Shown: positions 25,361-36,456 of the stretch, one piece after another | How positions within the stretch are numbered: the first letter of the stretch is position 1 | Layout: the number at the start of each line of letters is the position of its first letter | Assembly (NCBI GenBank): GCA_023627715.1 | Contig: JAMAHW010000026.1 | Coordinates: forward strand, 186,001 to 250,000 | From: Periconia sp. R9002 | Lineage: Eukaryota > Ascomycota > Dothideomycetes > Pleosporales > Periconiaceae | Direction: 5' to 3' | Length of the DNA stretch: 64,000 bases | The notes under the pieces: model-generated | What the model was told of the DNA's origin: nothing | The model's input: the letters and a program-made list of their open reading frames with translations, nothing else | Databases searched by the model: none | Program-made: the position numbers and the translations under genes

Positions 25361-27652
25361 ATGAATCACGGCTATCCTCCCGCCGTCCAGCGCGGTAACA
25401 ATCCTCCCGGCGCACCGCAAGGCGCTCTCAGTCAACGCTTGAACGAATTGCTGGATCAGGTTCGCAATGAATTCGAAGCAGAGAGCCAGCGCAGTGTCGA
25501 GTACGAGAGTCAAAGTAAGTGTCCCGCCATCGCAAGCGCGTCCTTTACACCCGCCATCCCTTCGTTCCAGCTGGCTGATCACCCATGCAAACAGTCTCGA
25601 GGCACATTAATGAAATTGAGTTGATCCGCGGAAAGGTTTTCGCTCTAGAGAACCAGCATAGCCAGATCAAGCAGAAGTAAGCCAGGCACAGTGCCATGCT
25701 TCCCACCGGCGCATTTCTGACAGCTTCACACAGGTACGAAGAGGAGATCGCGCGTCTGCAACGCGAGCTTGAAGCCCGCGGTGGTCCCAGCCAAAACTCT
25801 CAGCACCATGGCCCTTCCCAACCTCCACCGCCCTCAATCGGCCATGGCCCCAGCAATTTGTTCGGCGGAATCATGGCAGGAAACAACCAGGGCGGTCCCG
25901 GGTTGGCACCCCCTCCTCAGGAACCTCAGCAGCCGGGCCTTCCTCCTCATCTTGGAGGGCCTCAGGGTCCACCAGGCTTGAATCCTGCTCCGGGTCCTCC
26001 CCAGCACTTTGGCAATTACCAGCAACCACAGGTGAATGGTATGTTATAGCTTGCTAGATAACGCGTCGAAATGCTACCTCGTCACCGAACAAGTTCGCTA
26101 ACAGCCATGCAGGAGTCTATGCTCCCCAGCCTACTGCCTCTCCTGGTCCTAAGGGACCCCGCGGTGGACGAGGCCCTCCCGGCCCTCCAGGCCCTGCGAC
26201 CCCCCAGCAAAACAACACAGCGCCCTACCCCGGGTCGCCGCAAGTCCCCCGCCCTACACCCCCACCTCACCAGCAACAACACAGTGCCTTGATGGCCCCC
26301 GCGCAGCCGGTTCCTCCACTTTCACAAAGCAATATACTTTCTGATCTCGATGTGGAGTCGCTGCCCGACCAATTCAAGAAGGACGGGAACGATTGGTTTG
26401 CCGTTTTCAACCCCCGCGCTCGGCGAGTCCTCGACGTCGACCTCATTCACAACCTCCCCCACCAGAGTGTTGTCTGCTGCGTCCGTTTCAGTTTGGATGG
26501 ACGTTTTGTGGCCACTGGTTGCAATCGCTCCGCGCAGATTTTCGACGTCGAGACTGGTTCACCAGTGGCTCACTTGCAGGACGGCAGTTTGCCAGAGGAT
26601 GGCGATCTGTATATTCGTAGCGTCTGCTTCAGTCCGAGCGGCCAGTATTTGGCGACCGGCGCTGAAGATAAGGTCATCAGAGTAAGTACCAAGTCCATCG
26701 AAGCTATTATGTCCAAATCTCATCGCTTAACCCTACCTAGGTCTGGGACATTGCTACCCGCACCATTAAGCACCAGTTCACTGGCCATGAGCAAGACATT
26801 TATTCCCTCGACTTCGCTCGTAACGGACGCATCATCGCATCCGGAAGTGGAGATAGGAGTGTCCGTCTCTGGGATCTTGAGACCAACCAGCAGCTCAGGA
26901 ATTTGTCTATCGAGGATGGCGTCACAACGGTTGCCATCTCCCCAGACAACCGTTTCGTCGCAGCTGGATCGCTCGACAAGAGCGTTCGTGTCTGGGATGT
27001 AAACACTGGTGCTCTTGTGGTTCGCCTCGAGGGAGAGCAGGGTCACAAGGATAGTGTATATTCTGTTGCGTTCGCTCCTTCTGGCGACCGTTTAGTCAGT
27101 GGCAGTCTTGATAAAACCATCAAGATGTGGGAGTTGACCACACCACCCCGCTTGATCCCAGGCGCACCCCCTGGTGGAAAGTGCATTCGCACTTTTGAAG
27201 GCCACAAAGTAGGTACCCCGGCTGAATATCGCTATACAACACTGACATCGGAATAGGATTTTGTTCTCAGCGTTGCCCTCACACCCCATGGCGACTGGGT
27301 CTTGAGTGGATCCAAGGATCGCGGTGTCCAATTCTGGGACCCCCACACTGGTGTTGCCCAGCTCATGTTGCAAGGCCACAAAAACTCGGGTATGGAATCT
27401 CCCGCTCGACCGAACCGCTGGACGAAACGCTAATTGTCTATAGTCATCTCTGTTGCACCCAGCCCAACCGGAGGGATCTTCGCTACGGGCAGCGGTGATA
27501 TGCGCGCTCGTATCTGGAGGTACGTTGTATTCGTCCCAAACCTGGAGTTTCGGCAAGGTGGTCTTCGGTGTCCACCCCATACATTCTGCTGATCTCCTCA
27601 AACGTCCCGTTACTGACATCTTGGCAGATTCGATAGATACACCGGTCCTTAA
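25361..27652 (+). CDS. tup1: General transcriptional corepressor Tup1 (RcoA/RCO-1)
   Basis: Nuclear WD40 corepressor that works with Ssn6/Cyc8. 603 aa from eight exons: 25361-25514, 25595-25676, 25734-26038, 26113-26681, 26741-27208, 27257-27389, 27444-27519, 27628-27652; all phases agree. The N-terminal Tup_N tetramerisation coiled coil covers about 20-90 ([20 protein letters not shown], then IARLQRELE). A long Pro/Gly/Gln-rich linker follows, with a collagen-like [17 protein letters not shown] near 192-208. Seven WD repeats run from about 295 to 600, with WD-type endings such as VRLWD, VRVWD, IKMWE and VQFWD. In fungi Tup1 controls development, carbon-source repression and morphology; the local targets are inference. 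The ATG follows a CT-rich leader in context GCGACCATGA. Confidence 0.96.
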
Positions 27653-29185
27653 GGGATCTTTCCGTCTCCAGATAAATGCCCTCCTAATAAGCTCCATGCT
27701 CATTAGAAGAAGCAAAGCAACGCTTGGAAAGCCGGGCTAAAAAACAGATCAAGTCTTGCGAAAAAAAACCCCTCTCTTTTTCCATTCAGCGAACGAACCA
27801 AACCAGAAAAACCAACAAAAGACTGAGCTTCTGGCGGCCCCACCGATCCGGCGGCTGTGGCCCCCCGCGCGAGCGAGCGATATGATGAATGAGATGCGCG
27901 CAAAACCATCATACCTAACCATATATACCCTCTATCTTCTCCCTTTATTGGCCGCCCCTTCACCTCACTTCACCTCTCTCCCTCCCACGATTGGATGGAT
28001 GGATGGATGGTTTGGTCGTTGCTGTTGTTGTTGATGATGGATCGAATGTATCTTATTTAAGTTTTTTTTGGCATCCAATCAGTCACCTTACACCGTCCGT
28101 CCTCTGAGGTTATGAAATATCAGTGTAATCTTTTTTTTTCTTCTTCTTCTGCAGATGAAATAAAATGCTTTATCCACATTTTTTATTTTTATGAAGTTTA
28201 ATATATTGGAGTCGTGTGATTGCTTGATGATCGTTTTGTGTTGAGTTGTATATGGAGGGAGCTAAGGTAGGTGGGTGGGTGAGGGCAAATCGACAAACAA
28301 AGTCCCCAAGTCGCTAATCGACTGGGCGAGGAGGGCATAACCAAATACAAATATATGACATCCTGGCCTGAAGGCAAACGAACCTTCGCAGAGAGAAACG
28401 TCATACGACTACATACATACGGTACTACGTCTATTCCCCTCTACATATGGAGCAAAAAAAATCACATTAACGTACAAAGACATACCCGAGTTTCATCATT
28501 TCATACACAAACACACACACACACACACACCATCAGAACTCAGTTTCATTATACCTGCTGCTTCTTCTTGTTCCGCTTCATCTATTTCACGCCCATCCCA
28601 CCCCATCTCAAAGAAGAGGGCCGGCCCCGGGGCGCAAGCAGTACCCATCTCACCCCCGGTACGACCCAAACTAGAGCAAATAAAGAAGAAGGCGCGTACC
28701 GTGAAGAGAAAACAAGAAGAGGAAGAAGAAGAAAAGAGTCTTCCAAATACCGCCCACAATTTCACACACGGGAGAAGGAAAAAAGAAAAGAGGTATCCAT
28801 CCCTTATTGTCCCATTCATTCATTCCCCTTGAAAACTCTCATTGGACCGAACCCTACCTACTCCCAATTCGCCATCTGACTTCCTATTGAGAGAAAAAAC
28901 CCAAGCCCTGGCATCCCAGATTGTTACAGGTAGATACGCCCATAGTCCGCGACCCGTCCTTTTTTGCCGGCCTAGGGGAAGAACAAAAAATTTGGAAATG
29001 CACCGTACGCCTCATGCTAAAGCTCCGAATAAAAGAGCGCGCAACAAAGCAAAATCGTCCCTAAGGCTGCCTTTCTTCTTCTTCAATGGCAAATGCCGAA
29101 TCTCGCCTCGGGGCCTTCTAGCTCTTGAGGGAGTCAGCATTGCCGAAATATACATTGCATGTTCGGATACAGATGGATGGAGCTC
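27653..29185. other. Convergent intergenic region, tup1 / siz1
   Basis: 1.5 kb between two stop codons. Holds the 3' UTRs, homopolymer T runs, a (GGAT)n tract near 27994-28010 and an (AC)n tract at 28507-28530. No gene recognised. Confidence 0.6.
28507..28530. repeat. (AC)n dinucleotide repeat
   Basis: About eleven AC units in the non-coding region between tup1 and siz1. Confidence 0.8.
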
Positions 29186-31161
29186 TCAAGGGGAACTATC
29201 GATATAGGGGGAATACGTCGGATCTCCTTGCCTGGGATATGGCCGTTGTGTAAGTTGGTGATAATTATCATACGAGCGGCGGTGGTGGGGAGGAGGATCC
29301 ATTCGCAAGTTGGAAGACATGCTATGGGAAGGTGGTGCTTGGGGATGTGGAGAAGGCCCGGAGGTACCCATAGGGTAGTGATATCGGCGGGTTGGGTCAG
29401 GGAGGCTGTTGGGAGTACTGTACGCTACCTTTTTTGTGGGCCTTTGTGGCTCGTCGTCATCGGAAAAAGTAAGGTCGATAACCTCTGAAGTACGTTTGCT
29501 GCCGGTCCTCGGCGCCGATGATGCTTCCCTGGATGACATTGGTGGGGTTCGTGCTAGCGATTGCGGCGTTGCAATCGCTTCGCTTTTGATGGCAGTCAAA
29601 CGAGGGCCCGTTACTTCGATCAAATCCTCGTCACTGTCGTCATCGTCATGGTAGCCGTTGGGATTCGCCGTGGCGTTTGTAGGCTCCGTAGACCACTGGC
29701 CGTCTGGTTCTATGGTAACTTGATCGACCCCGCTAGAGACCTTGGAGAGGATTTCCTGGACATACTCGTCTACCGCCAAGGCTTCAAAAGATACCGTTTT
29801 GTTGCAGATAGGGCATTGCCATGTAGGCGCCTGTTCTTGCAGCTGCAAGAAAGATTCCGCGTCGAAACAACGATTGTGCGTGCACACTGTCGACCTGCAC
29901 GGCGTCGTCATCTTCAAAGTCGAGACGGGGTCTTTTAGCGACATGACGCTTGATTCGACCACGATGTCAGGGTCGTTCGCCTTCTTCTTCATTTCATTAA
30001 GTACAGATTGTTTTGTTATGACGTGCTGGACAATACGCTTAGTAAGTTCATCCACAGAAAATTTCCGAACCATGTATACGAATAGGTTATACCGCTGTTT
30101 GGAGGTTAGCTAGAACATTTTCGAGAAAGGGGGAAAGTCGGTGGGAAAAGAAGGTCTACCTCACTTGCCTTTTGCGTGAGCGCGTACGTCACGGTGAGAT
30201 TGTTCCTGTAATTAGCGGGCGAAGTCCGCACAACAGCCGTGATATCAGCTGGCCGTGTTGAACCGGGCTTATTCTTCAGTCCCTTAAAATTTGCTTTTGC
30301 TTCTTCGCCATTGACTCGCACCTCGATTTGACTAGGAAAGGCAATATCGAGCCGTGCGTAAGGCGCGAGCGGTTGCTCAATGGCAGAGAAGAGTAATAGA
30401 CGAAGCGAAGGGTCTGATCGCAATCTGGCACATGTTGAGTCGCTCAGAGTTAACGATTTGGTGCAGTTCTGGCGGTGACTCGGTGAGGCTGGACTTTTTA
30501 GTACATGCATGCGGGCTGACGAGACGTGCGGGGTTTCCTGACCTTCTAATGTGATGCCATCCAAAATGAGCTCGCGAATCTCAAAGAATGGGCTTTCCTT
30601 GAAGTGATATGTAGGTCCTTGACGCACCACTAGGCGGGGTTGCTGATAGTTGGCATGCGGCTGGGGGTATGCGTGCATATGACCGTTGCCGTTGACTTGA
30701 GGTGAAGATTTGGCGGGAGTCTGGGAGGCGAAGGGAGAAGTAGCCGCAAGAGCAGGAGGCGACGCGCCGTTGTTGTTTATACGGTGCTGCAAGCGATTCC
30801 ACATGGTGTGGTCGTTGCTGAGCACAGCGCGATTGATCACTGTGGGTTATCAGCGTCAGAGACTCGTGGTGGCAATGTATGCGACAAGGCGGAATAGTAG
30901 AAACTAGATATAGGCGGACACGAAGTGTCATACGAGGGAGGCAAGAAAGAAGTGGTGCGAAGGAGACAGTGAGGGTGAAAGTGAGAGTGAGAGTGAGGGC
31001 AAAAGCGTACATTCGATCACTCTGGCTTGGAGAGTCGCCTTGACACCACTTGAAGGTTGACCTTCCTCCTTCAAAATCTTCTTGAGATCGTTATTTATAA
31101 GGGTCTTGCTCCGCGCAATGAGCGTCGGAGCCATCTGCTGGAGGCTTGACGAAGAAGCCAT
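29186..31161 (-). CDS. siz1: SIZ/PIAS-type SUMO E3 ligase
   Basis: Nuclear E3 that promotes SUMO transfer from Ubc9 to substrates. 558 aa, four exons: 31161-31011, 30839-30543, 30488-30169, 30094-29186. A SAP DNA-binding motif lies at about 12-50 (LKKILKEEGQPSSGVKATL), a PINIT domain at about 115-250, and an SP-RING at about 310-360 with C322, C327, H329, C332, C350 and C353 visible. The tail has SUMO-interacting motifs (DLIEVTG, then EVIDLTFSDDDE) and a disordered Pro/His-rich end. Intron 2 has a GTCAGG donor with a TACTAA branch; intron 3 appears to be GC-AG (AAG/GCAAGT). The frame stays open upstream to a Met at 31422, but the added residues are low-complexity, so the Met just before the SAP motif was chosen. 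Confidence 0.92.
30969..30999. repeat. (GTGAGA)n-type hexanucleotide repeat in siz1 intron 1
   Basis: Imperfect GTGAGG/GTGAAA/GTGAGA units inside the 171-nt first intron of siz1; the sense strand is a CT-rich tract. Confidence 0.65.
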
Positions 31162-32048
31162 ACCGAGGGCGGTTGTGCGCGATAGGCAAGCAGGCGAGGC
31201 AAGATGGGAGGGCAGATGGTGTGCTACCAATGATTGATAGGTCGGGTGGCAGGCATATGGGGCGTCGGGGTGGTTTATATGGTCGCGCGGCCTTGCAGGA
31301 GCTGGGGAGGGCGAGAGAGAATTGAGGTGAGAGACCGAGGCGGAGTGGTAGCGGTAGTGGTAGCGGTGGTGGTGGTCAAGCGGGCGTGAAGACGGATTGA
31401 TAGCATCGAAGGGCAGCGCCAACCAACGGCAGCGTCAGCACAGACAGGCAGGAAGGGTTGAGAAGGAGCAGGTGGTGGTGCAGAGGATGGGCTGTAGGCC
31501 TGGCCTCAATGGGAAATCAAGACCGGCCAGACAGCAGATGGGGCAAACACGGCGAACATGGCCGGTGTCGCCTTAATTATGACTTGAGGTCTGTGGAAGA
31601 GATGGAGAGTGAGATAGTTGGGCGATGATGTTATGCGCCCGTGGCTCCGCCCAGCAGCAACAGTAGACGACGGGTCGTTAAGGCGGACCGGGGATAGATT
31701 GACTGCATCGAGAATCCTTCGCCAGCTATTCCTCTCTTGTGCCCGCCCGTATTCTACTTTACATGTATTTCTCAACATTCAGTGAACATGATTTGTTTGT
31801 TAGCGAAACAGGATGCACGTGTCGCTGGAGCCTTCCGTGGAAAGTAGTGTCTCCTCACTAGGTGCTTTTAACTACCGCCCGCCGCCACCAAAAATTGTGC
31901 CGCACTTACTCCCCTCGAGTCTCGACCCACCCCGACATTCAAACAAAATTATTTGTTAAAAAGAACCACCACTGCACTGCACTGCACAAACACACAACAC
32001 ACAACACTCTCCCTACCCACATAATCCCCCGCCAACTCACCCTTCGCC
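31162..32048. promoter_or_regulatory. Divergent promoter region, siz1 / DUF2423 gene
   Basis: 887 bp between the two start codons. The siz1 side is GC-rich with WGGTAG-type repeats (31340-31375). The plus side near 31870-32045 is AC-rich, a usual fungal leader composition. No specific operator identified. Confidence 0.5.
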
Positions 32049-32981
32049 ATGGCAAAAGGTCTCCGCGCCAGCACAAAAAAAGCCAACCGCACCGCCCTGC
32101 GATCGCGAGTTTTCGAGCCCGTCGAAAATGCTCGCCTAGAGCGTCTTCACCAGAAGCTCCTCGAAGCCGCCCAGCAGCCCAAACCCGAAAACCCAAAGAA
32201 GAACGAGATGGACCTGGACGCCCCAGAAGGTATTACTCACCCAAATCGGCATCCGCCTCATCCACACATTCTGCCCTCTCCAGCAATCGCTGACCCTCTT
32301 TCTGCAGAAACCAACAGCAATGAGGAAGACTTCCCAAAAGGTTCGTCGCACAGTCTCGCTGCTGCCATTCCGTCTTCTTTCCTCCATGATACCACCACCA
32401 CTCAATCCTCCTCCTACTCCGAAACGGCCGCCGACGCCTGCATCAATGACGATCTGTTCCTCGCCCTCGGCCTGAGTTCAGACGTCGTAGGCTTCACGCC
32501 AGAAGGCAAACTCGAAATTGCCTTTGATCCGCTCCCCACGCCCTCCGTCCTCCCCTCTTCCGCTACTACCGTCCCCATGACCCCTACCATCTCCACCACG
32601 CAAAGCACATACAGCATCGACATGGACACAGACGCCCGCACGAGCGAGGATCTGTACCATCTCCTCGGTCTGAGCTCGGACATTGTGGGCTTCACGCCCG
32701 ATGGCCGACTCGAACTTGCCTTTGACCCGCTCCCTCCGCACCTTGTTGAGTGAGAGAAATCAGAGGCTAACTTTTGTGTGTGTTCTTCACATATAGACAT
32801 GGACGTCGACGGCGATGCTGCCTCCTCCACCACCTCCAAGTCCAAGCCAAAGGACCGCAAAGCGATGCGCAAAGCCCGCAAGCTCCGTCGCACCAAGCCC
32901 AAGAACGCGATTCGTTTCCCTACCACCCGCGGCAAAGGCGCTACGAAGCCTCATTCCAAATCACGTGTCAGCAAGCGATGA
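32049..32981 (+). CDS. DUF2423-type small basic nucleolar protein with internal repeat (model uncertain)
   Basis: The N-terminus (MAKGLRASTKKANRTALRSR, then RLERLHQKLLEAA) and the basic C-terminus (DRKAMRKARKLRRTKPKNAI, ending SRVSKR) match the small fungal YBL028C/LLP-like family linked to 60S ribosome biogenesis. A likely first intron is 32230-32307 (78 nt). The middle is unusual: two diverged copies of an about 30-codon unit (32448-32537 and 32646-32735; LGLSSDVVGFTPEGKLEIAF versus LGLSSDIVGFTPDGRLELAF). An in-frame TGA at 32751-32753 then separates them from the conserved tail. A good 47-nt intron (32750-32796) removes the TGA but shifts frame. A 456-nt intron from 32341 keeps frame but drops the repeats. 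Ends are confident; internal structure is not. Confidence 0.65.
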
Positions 32982-34467
32982 TGATGAGGCATAGGGTCTT
33001 CTGATCCGTGTCGTACACTGCCTCGTTTGCTGCCCGGATGTCGCCATACGTGTGACTACGATGTACGCTGCGCCACGTCGATCCGAGAGTTGTCGCAAAT
33101 GACTGCGCGGAACGTTGCCAGCATGACATGACTCACCTCCCCCCCGAGCATCACGTGCATGCCTGCGTCATCCGCAAACTTCAGCCCGTGCATTTTCAAT
33201 ACATGGCGTTTTGGTGCTTTTTCCTGCATTTTCTGGCGTTTTCGTTTGGGGGGAAGTGACTGAAAAGAATTCGTTAGAGATTCAAAAAGTGAAGGGTACG
33301 ATGGTGTTTTGCCTTGTTTCGCTACATGGCGACAACCAGGCAAACAAGCTTTCCAGATCACGTCAAACGGATGATACCACATGGTCTCCCTTCCTAGAGA
33401 CTCTTTTTTTTTTACTTTCATGTACATAATCCAAAATAACCTTTTTATATTCATTTTAAGCCGCTTAATCAACACGTCAACGTCACATCCATCATACTTG
33501 ACTCTACCTGTAACCCGTGACAACCATTTTTTATTCAACCGGAATAATGACCTAAGTATGTACGTAGGTATACAATGTGCGTGATACTCATGGACCTCCA
33601 CCAGGGGCTACCTACTGTGGTCACCTAGGACTGCCTACATACATATCACGGCCACATAGAGTCTCATGACGTCCCTGACGTCTTTCATCTATCTTCTTTC
33701 TCCCCAAGTCTTTCTATTTTCGTCCAAATAGGTAGAAACCCCTTACGACAGTTCAAGTACTTACGTAAATGTACATGTACATTAGTACATAAGTAACTTA
33801 CACGTTGTACTCGCATCACACATGCACGTCCGCCCTTTGAAGCCTCACTCCAGACGAGATCCTTACCCCTTTTTGTCCGTTCCCTTTCGATGCAGTTCCC
33901 CCACCCCACATGAACGCATACATCCATTTTACTTTAGCAAACCTTTTAGTATATTTTTTTTGGCGGAGGGGGGGGGGGGGAGAGGGGGGGGGTTTGGTTT
34001 CCTTCCTATGTATGTACGGTTATTAAATCACATACATACCTATGTACATAATAGGTGAAATATAACTACTTGGGTATACTCGCTGCACTGCACGGACGAG
34101 CACCCTCCTGTCTGTACTTTAGCTCCCGGAGGACTTGACTTCACTTACATACATACATTCATACACACATACATACATGTACACGTCTCATACAAACAAC
34201 GTCACAGGAGAACGAAACACTGGAGCAAGAAGAGGAAAGACGGTAACATCATTCATTCAATCAATCAACAAGTATCGAAAACACCAACAACAATAGGGTA
34301 TTAAAGCTACTTATGCAAAGAAACACAAGTCAACGCCTCCAACACAACGTGATCTGCCAACACCCGAGAGAAATGACAAAACCAACCCAACTCAATACCA
34401 AACAGCATACGTACGACAAAAGCAAGCAAGCGTAGGCAAAAAAAAAGTGAGAAACGGGGGCAGCACA
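32982..34467. other. Intergenic region with G-rich tract and simple repeats
   Basis: 1.5 kb between two converging stop codons. Contains TACGTAGGTA-like words (about 33555-33572, 33765-33800), a strong poly-G region at 33967-33992 and ACATACATAC repeats near 34145-34180. No gene seen. Confidence 0.6.
33967..33992. repeat. Poly-G tract (G14-AGA-G9 type)
   Basis: Two long G runs separated by AGA, in non-coding DNA. It could form a G-quadruplex on the plus strand. Confidence 0.7.
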
Positions 34468-35400
34468 TCACGCATCCCTCAACGTAGCCCCATCCAACGA
34501 CGTCTCTCCCCTCATACTCTGCACACCACGTCCGCCTTTCTTAGCACCCAAACACGGCTTCGGGAACGACAATTTCCGTATAGCAGGAGGGACTTTCCAA
34601 GTTCCGTTTTCATCTTGTCCTAAAATAGCAAGTTCGATGCCCTCGTCCTCCTGTCCATCTAGTCCGTCTCTCTGTCGCTGCCATGGCTGCCCAAGCTGCA
34701 TCTCTTCGCTGCGTATCTTGCGCAGCTCAGCGTGGCGATTCACGACCGAGATGATGTAGACGAGGATGAGCGTCAGTGCCACGGCCCAGAAGATGGCGCT
34801 TGTCATTTCGAGGATGAATATGGCGATGTCGGCGCCTGGGTAGTTGGTGATTAGGATTTGGTGGACACGAGAGAGGGTTTCGGCGTTGGGGTAGGATGTG
34901 TGCGGTGCTGTTCCTAGATGTGATGTTGAAGTGAAAAGTTGCATGCTGCGTTGTCTAGGGTGCGCCAGGAGCGAAGACGGGCTGATGGGGACGAACTCTT
35001 GTGGTGAAGTAGTGGAGAAGAGATGATTGCGTGATAAGTCTGACTCTTTGGCGATGAGATCCCCGCGGTGCCATCCTTTGATCGACACGCTGTCCAAGGC
35101 TTGCCATCCGCACATGGCTTGCCTGCCATGCTCGCGTGGTGTGTCTGCGAGTCGGAAGTCGGCTAGGACGAGGGCGGCGCGGAGCGCGGTGGGGTAGTAG
35201 TGCTTCCAGCCGGTGTGGATTGCGAAGGCGAAGTTGGTGTCGTTGGGGGAGGTGAAGTAGATGTAGGTTCCGTAATTGTGGGAGGGGTATTGGCATCCAA
35301 ACGGTTGCGAAGGGAAAACAGGGAGGAGCGCAGACGTTGAAGAAGGGAAGAAAGGGATGGAGATTAGGTGCAAGAGGCGCTTAGTAGTGAAAGGATGCAT
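34468..35400 (-). CDS. Hypothetical single-pass membrane protein
   Basis: Single-exon ORF of 310 aa, not recognised as a named family. The first 30 residues are hydrophobic and signal-like. A hydrophobic helix at about 191-220 (IFWAVALTLILVYIISVV) is followed by a basic stretch (NRHAELRKIR), giving a type I topology: roughly 160 extracellular or lumenal residues and a cytoplasmic tail of about 90. The ectodomain has a few Cys (35, 97) and aromatic blocks such as YGTYIYFTSP. The tail ends in a basic patch and TSLDGATLRDA. Composition and continuous reading over 933 bp support a real gene; function unknown, probably lineage-restricted. Confidence 0.7.
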   Translation of the reverse strand: MHPFTTKRLLHLISIPFFPSSTSALLPVFPSQPFGCQYPSHNYGTYIYFTSPNDTNFAFAIHTGWKHYYPTALRAALVLADFRLADTPREHGRQAMCGWQALDSVSIKGWHRGDLIAKESDLSRNHLFSTTSPQEFVPISPSSLLAHPRQRSMQLFTSTSHLGTAPHTSYPNAETLSRVHQILITNYPGADIAIFILEMTSAIFWAVALTLILVYIISVVNRHAELRKIRSEEMQLGQPWQRQRDGLDGQEDEGIELAILGQDENGTWKVPPAIRKLSFPKPCLGAKKGGRGVQSMRGETSLDGATLRDA

Positions 35401-35580
35401 TGCTTATGTTGAGTGAATGGATGCCGAAAGTTGGTGGAAACAATGCTGGTGGTTGTTGGATTATCAGGTCGGCAGAGGACAGATGATGTTGGCTATGGAT
35501 TCATGTGCTCTTTCCCAGGTATGAGGAAGGAACTATCAAGTCCATGCTAGCAGCTTCTTGTTTGGTGTTCACGCACACAG

Positions 35581-36456
35581 CTAGACTTTCCACCACACGA
35601 TTACAGCTGGTCCCCCTCTGCCCACGCCTTCATCCACTGTCTCACAAATATAATGGATTTGAATTAGCCACCGACAGTTTGTGCATACGTTCAACTGTTC
35701 TACGAATCCAGCATGTTCAGGGGAGCCATAGACTCGAAGTTTGATGGTTCCGCGAGGAAAGTCAACTTGGCAGCCAACACCCTTGATGCCTGCCTTCCAA
35801 AATTCATCGTTAAGCAAACGAGTTGGGCAAGGGAAGTTCCAGAGAAACCCCCACTCCCCTGTATCGAAACGGTAACTCAGTGAACAGGCTCCACGGGGAA
35901 TGCCTGATAGCGGTATTTTGTAGAGGGCCTTCTCAATAGCTGGGTCCTTCCAGAGCCCTGGCGAGTTTGGATCGTAAGAGGGTTGAAAGTGACGAGCTCG
36001 GGAAACAGCATCATCTATTGTGTGCAGAAAAGTCGTCAAGTTAATCAAATCTTCAGCTTGGCATACAAAGCGAGGTAGACGTCCTTCCGGCATGGTCAGT
36101 GTCTTTACCCTACGCGCTTTGGACTGCAGAATCTTATCTGCCTCGTTGCGAATCTCTCGACAAGTAGCGAGAATAGCCACGGGCGCCGTGGTTAATACGA
36201 GGCTGAAGTTATCTGGAACAGGAGTGAAGGCGAGTGAGGTAACCGCATGGTGGGTGGTAATGATGGGTATCCTCTCGTACACCATGAGACGAATCTCCTT
36301 CGGAAGGCCGAGGAAGTTGAAAGGTTTTTCTTCCACGACAGACTTAGACATGTTGGCTTCGTGCATTGGCAGGTGTCTGACAGATCTTGATGGTTGTTTG
36401 GAGTAGGGTTGAGTTGTTTCCAAAACAGACACAGCAGTTGATGAAGCTGAGAACAT
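35581..36456 (-). CDS. Hypothetical protein with F-box/2EXR-like N-terminal motif
   Basis: 291 aa in one exon. Residues about 45-65 carry the fungal signature FNFLGLPKEIRLMVYERI, which opens many expanded 2EXR or F-box-like families. The rest (blocks such as ILATCREIRNEADKIL, where a parental residue follows an I/LL-x-C-R-x-I pattern) matches the usual architecture of these proteins. Function is unknown; such proteins are sometimes substrate adaptors, but no Skp1-binding evidence exists here. The frame stays open to a Met at 36564; the extra 36 residues are Tyr/Ile/Cys-rich and unlike the family, so the Met at 36456 was preferred. Next to another gene of similar style (36919-37965). Confidence 0.7.
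   Translation of the reverse strand: MFSASSTAVSVLETTQPYSKQPSRSVRHLPMHEANMSKSVVEEKPFNFLGLPKEIRLMVYERIPIITTHHAVTSLAFTPVPDNFSLVLTTAPVAILATCREIRNEADKILQSKARRVKTLTMPEGRLPRFVCQAEDLINLTTFLHTIDDAVSRARHFQPSYDPNSPGLWKDPAIEKALYKIPLSGIPRGACSLSYRFDTGEWGFLWNFPCPTRLLNDEFWKAGIKGVGCQVDFPRGTIKLRVYGSPEHAGFVEQLNVCTNCRWLIQIHYICETVDEGVGRGGPAVIVWWKV

Noticed and set aside
31162..31422. N-terminal extension of siz1 to an upstream Met
   Set aside because: The added 87 residues are His/Pro/Ser low-complexity, and the Met before the SAP motif matches the usual family start.
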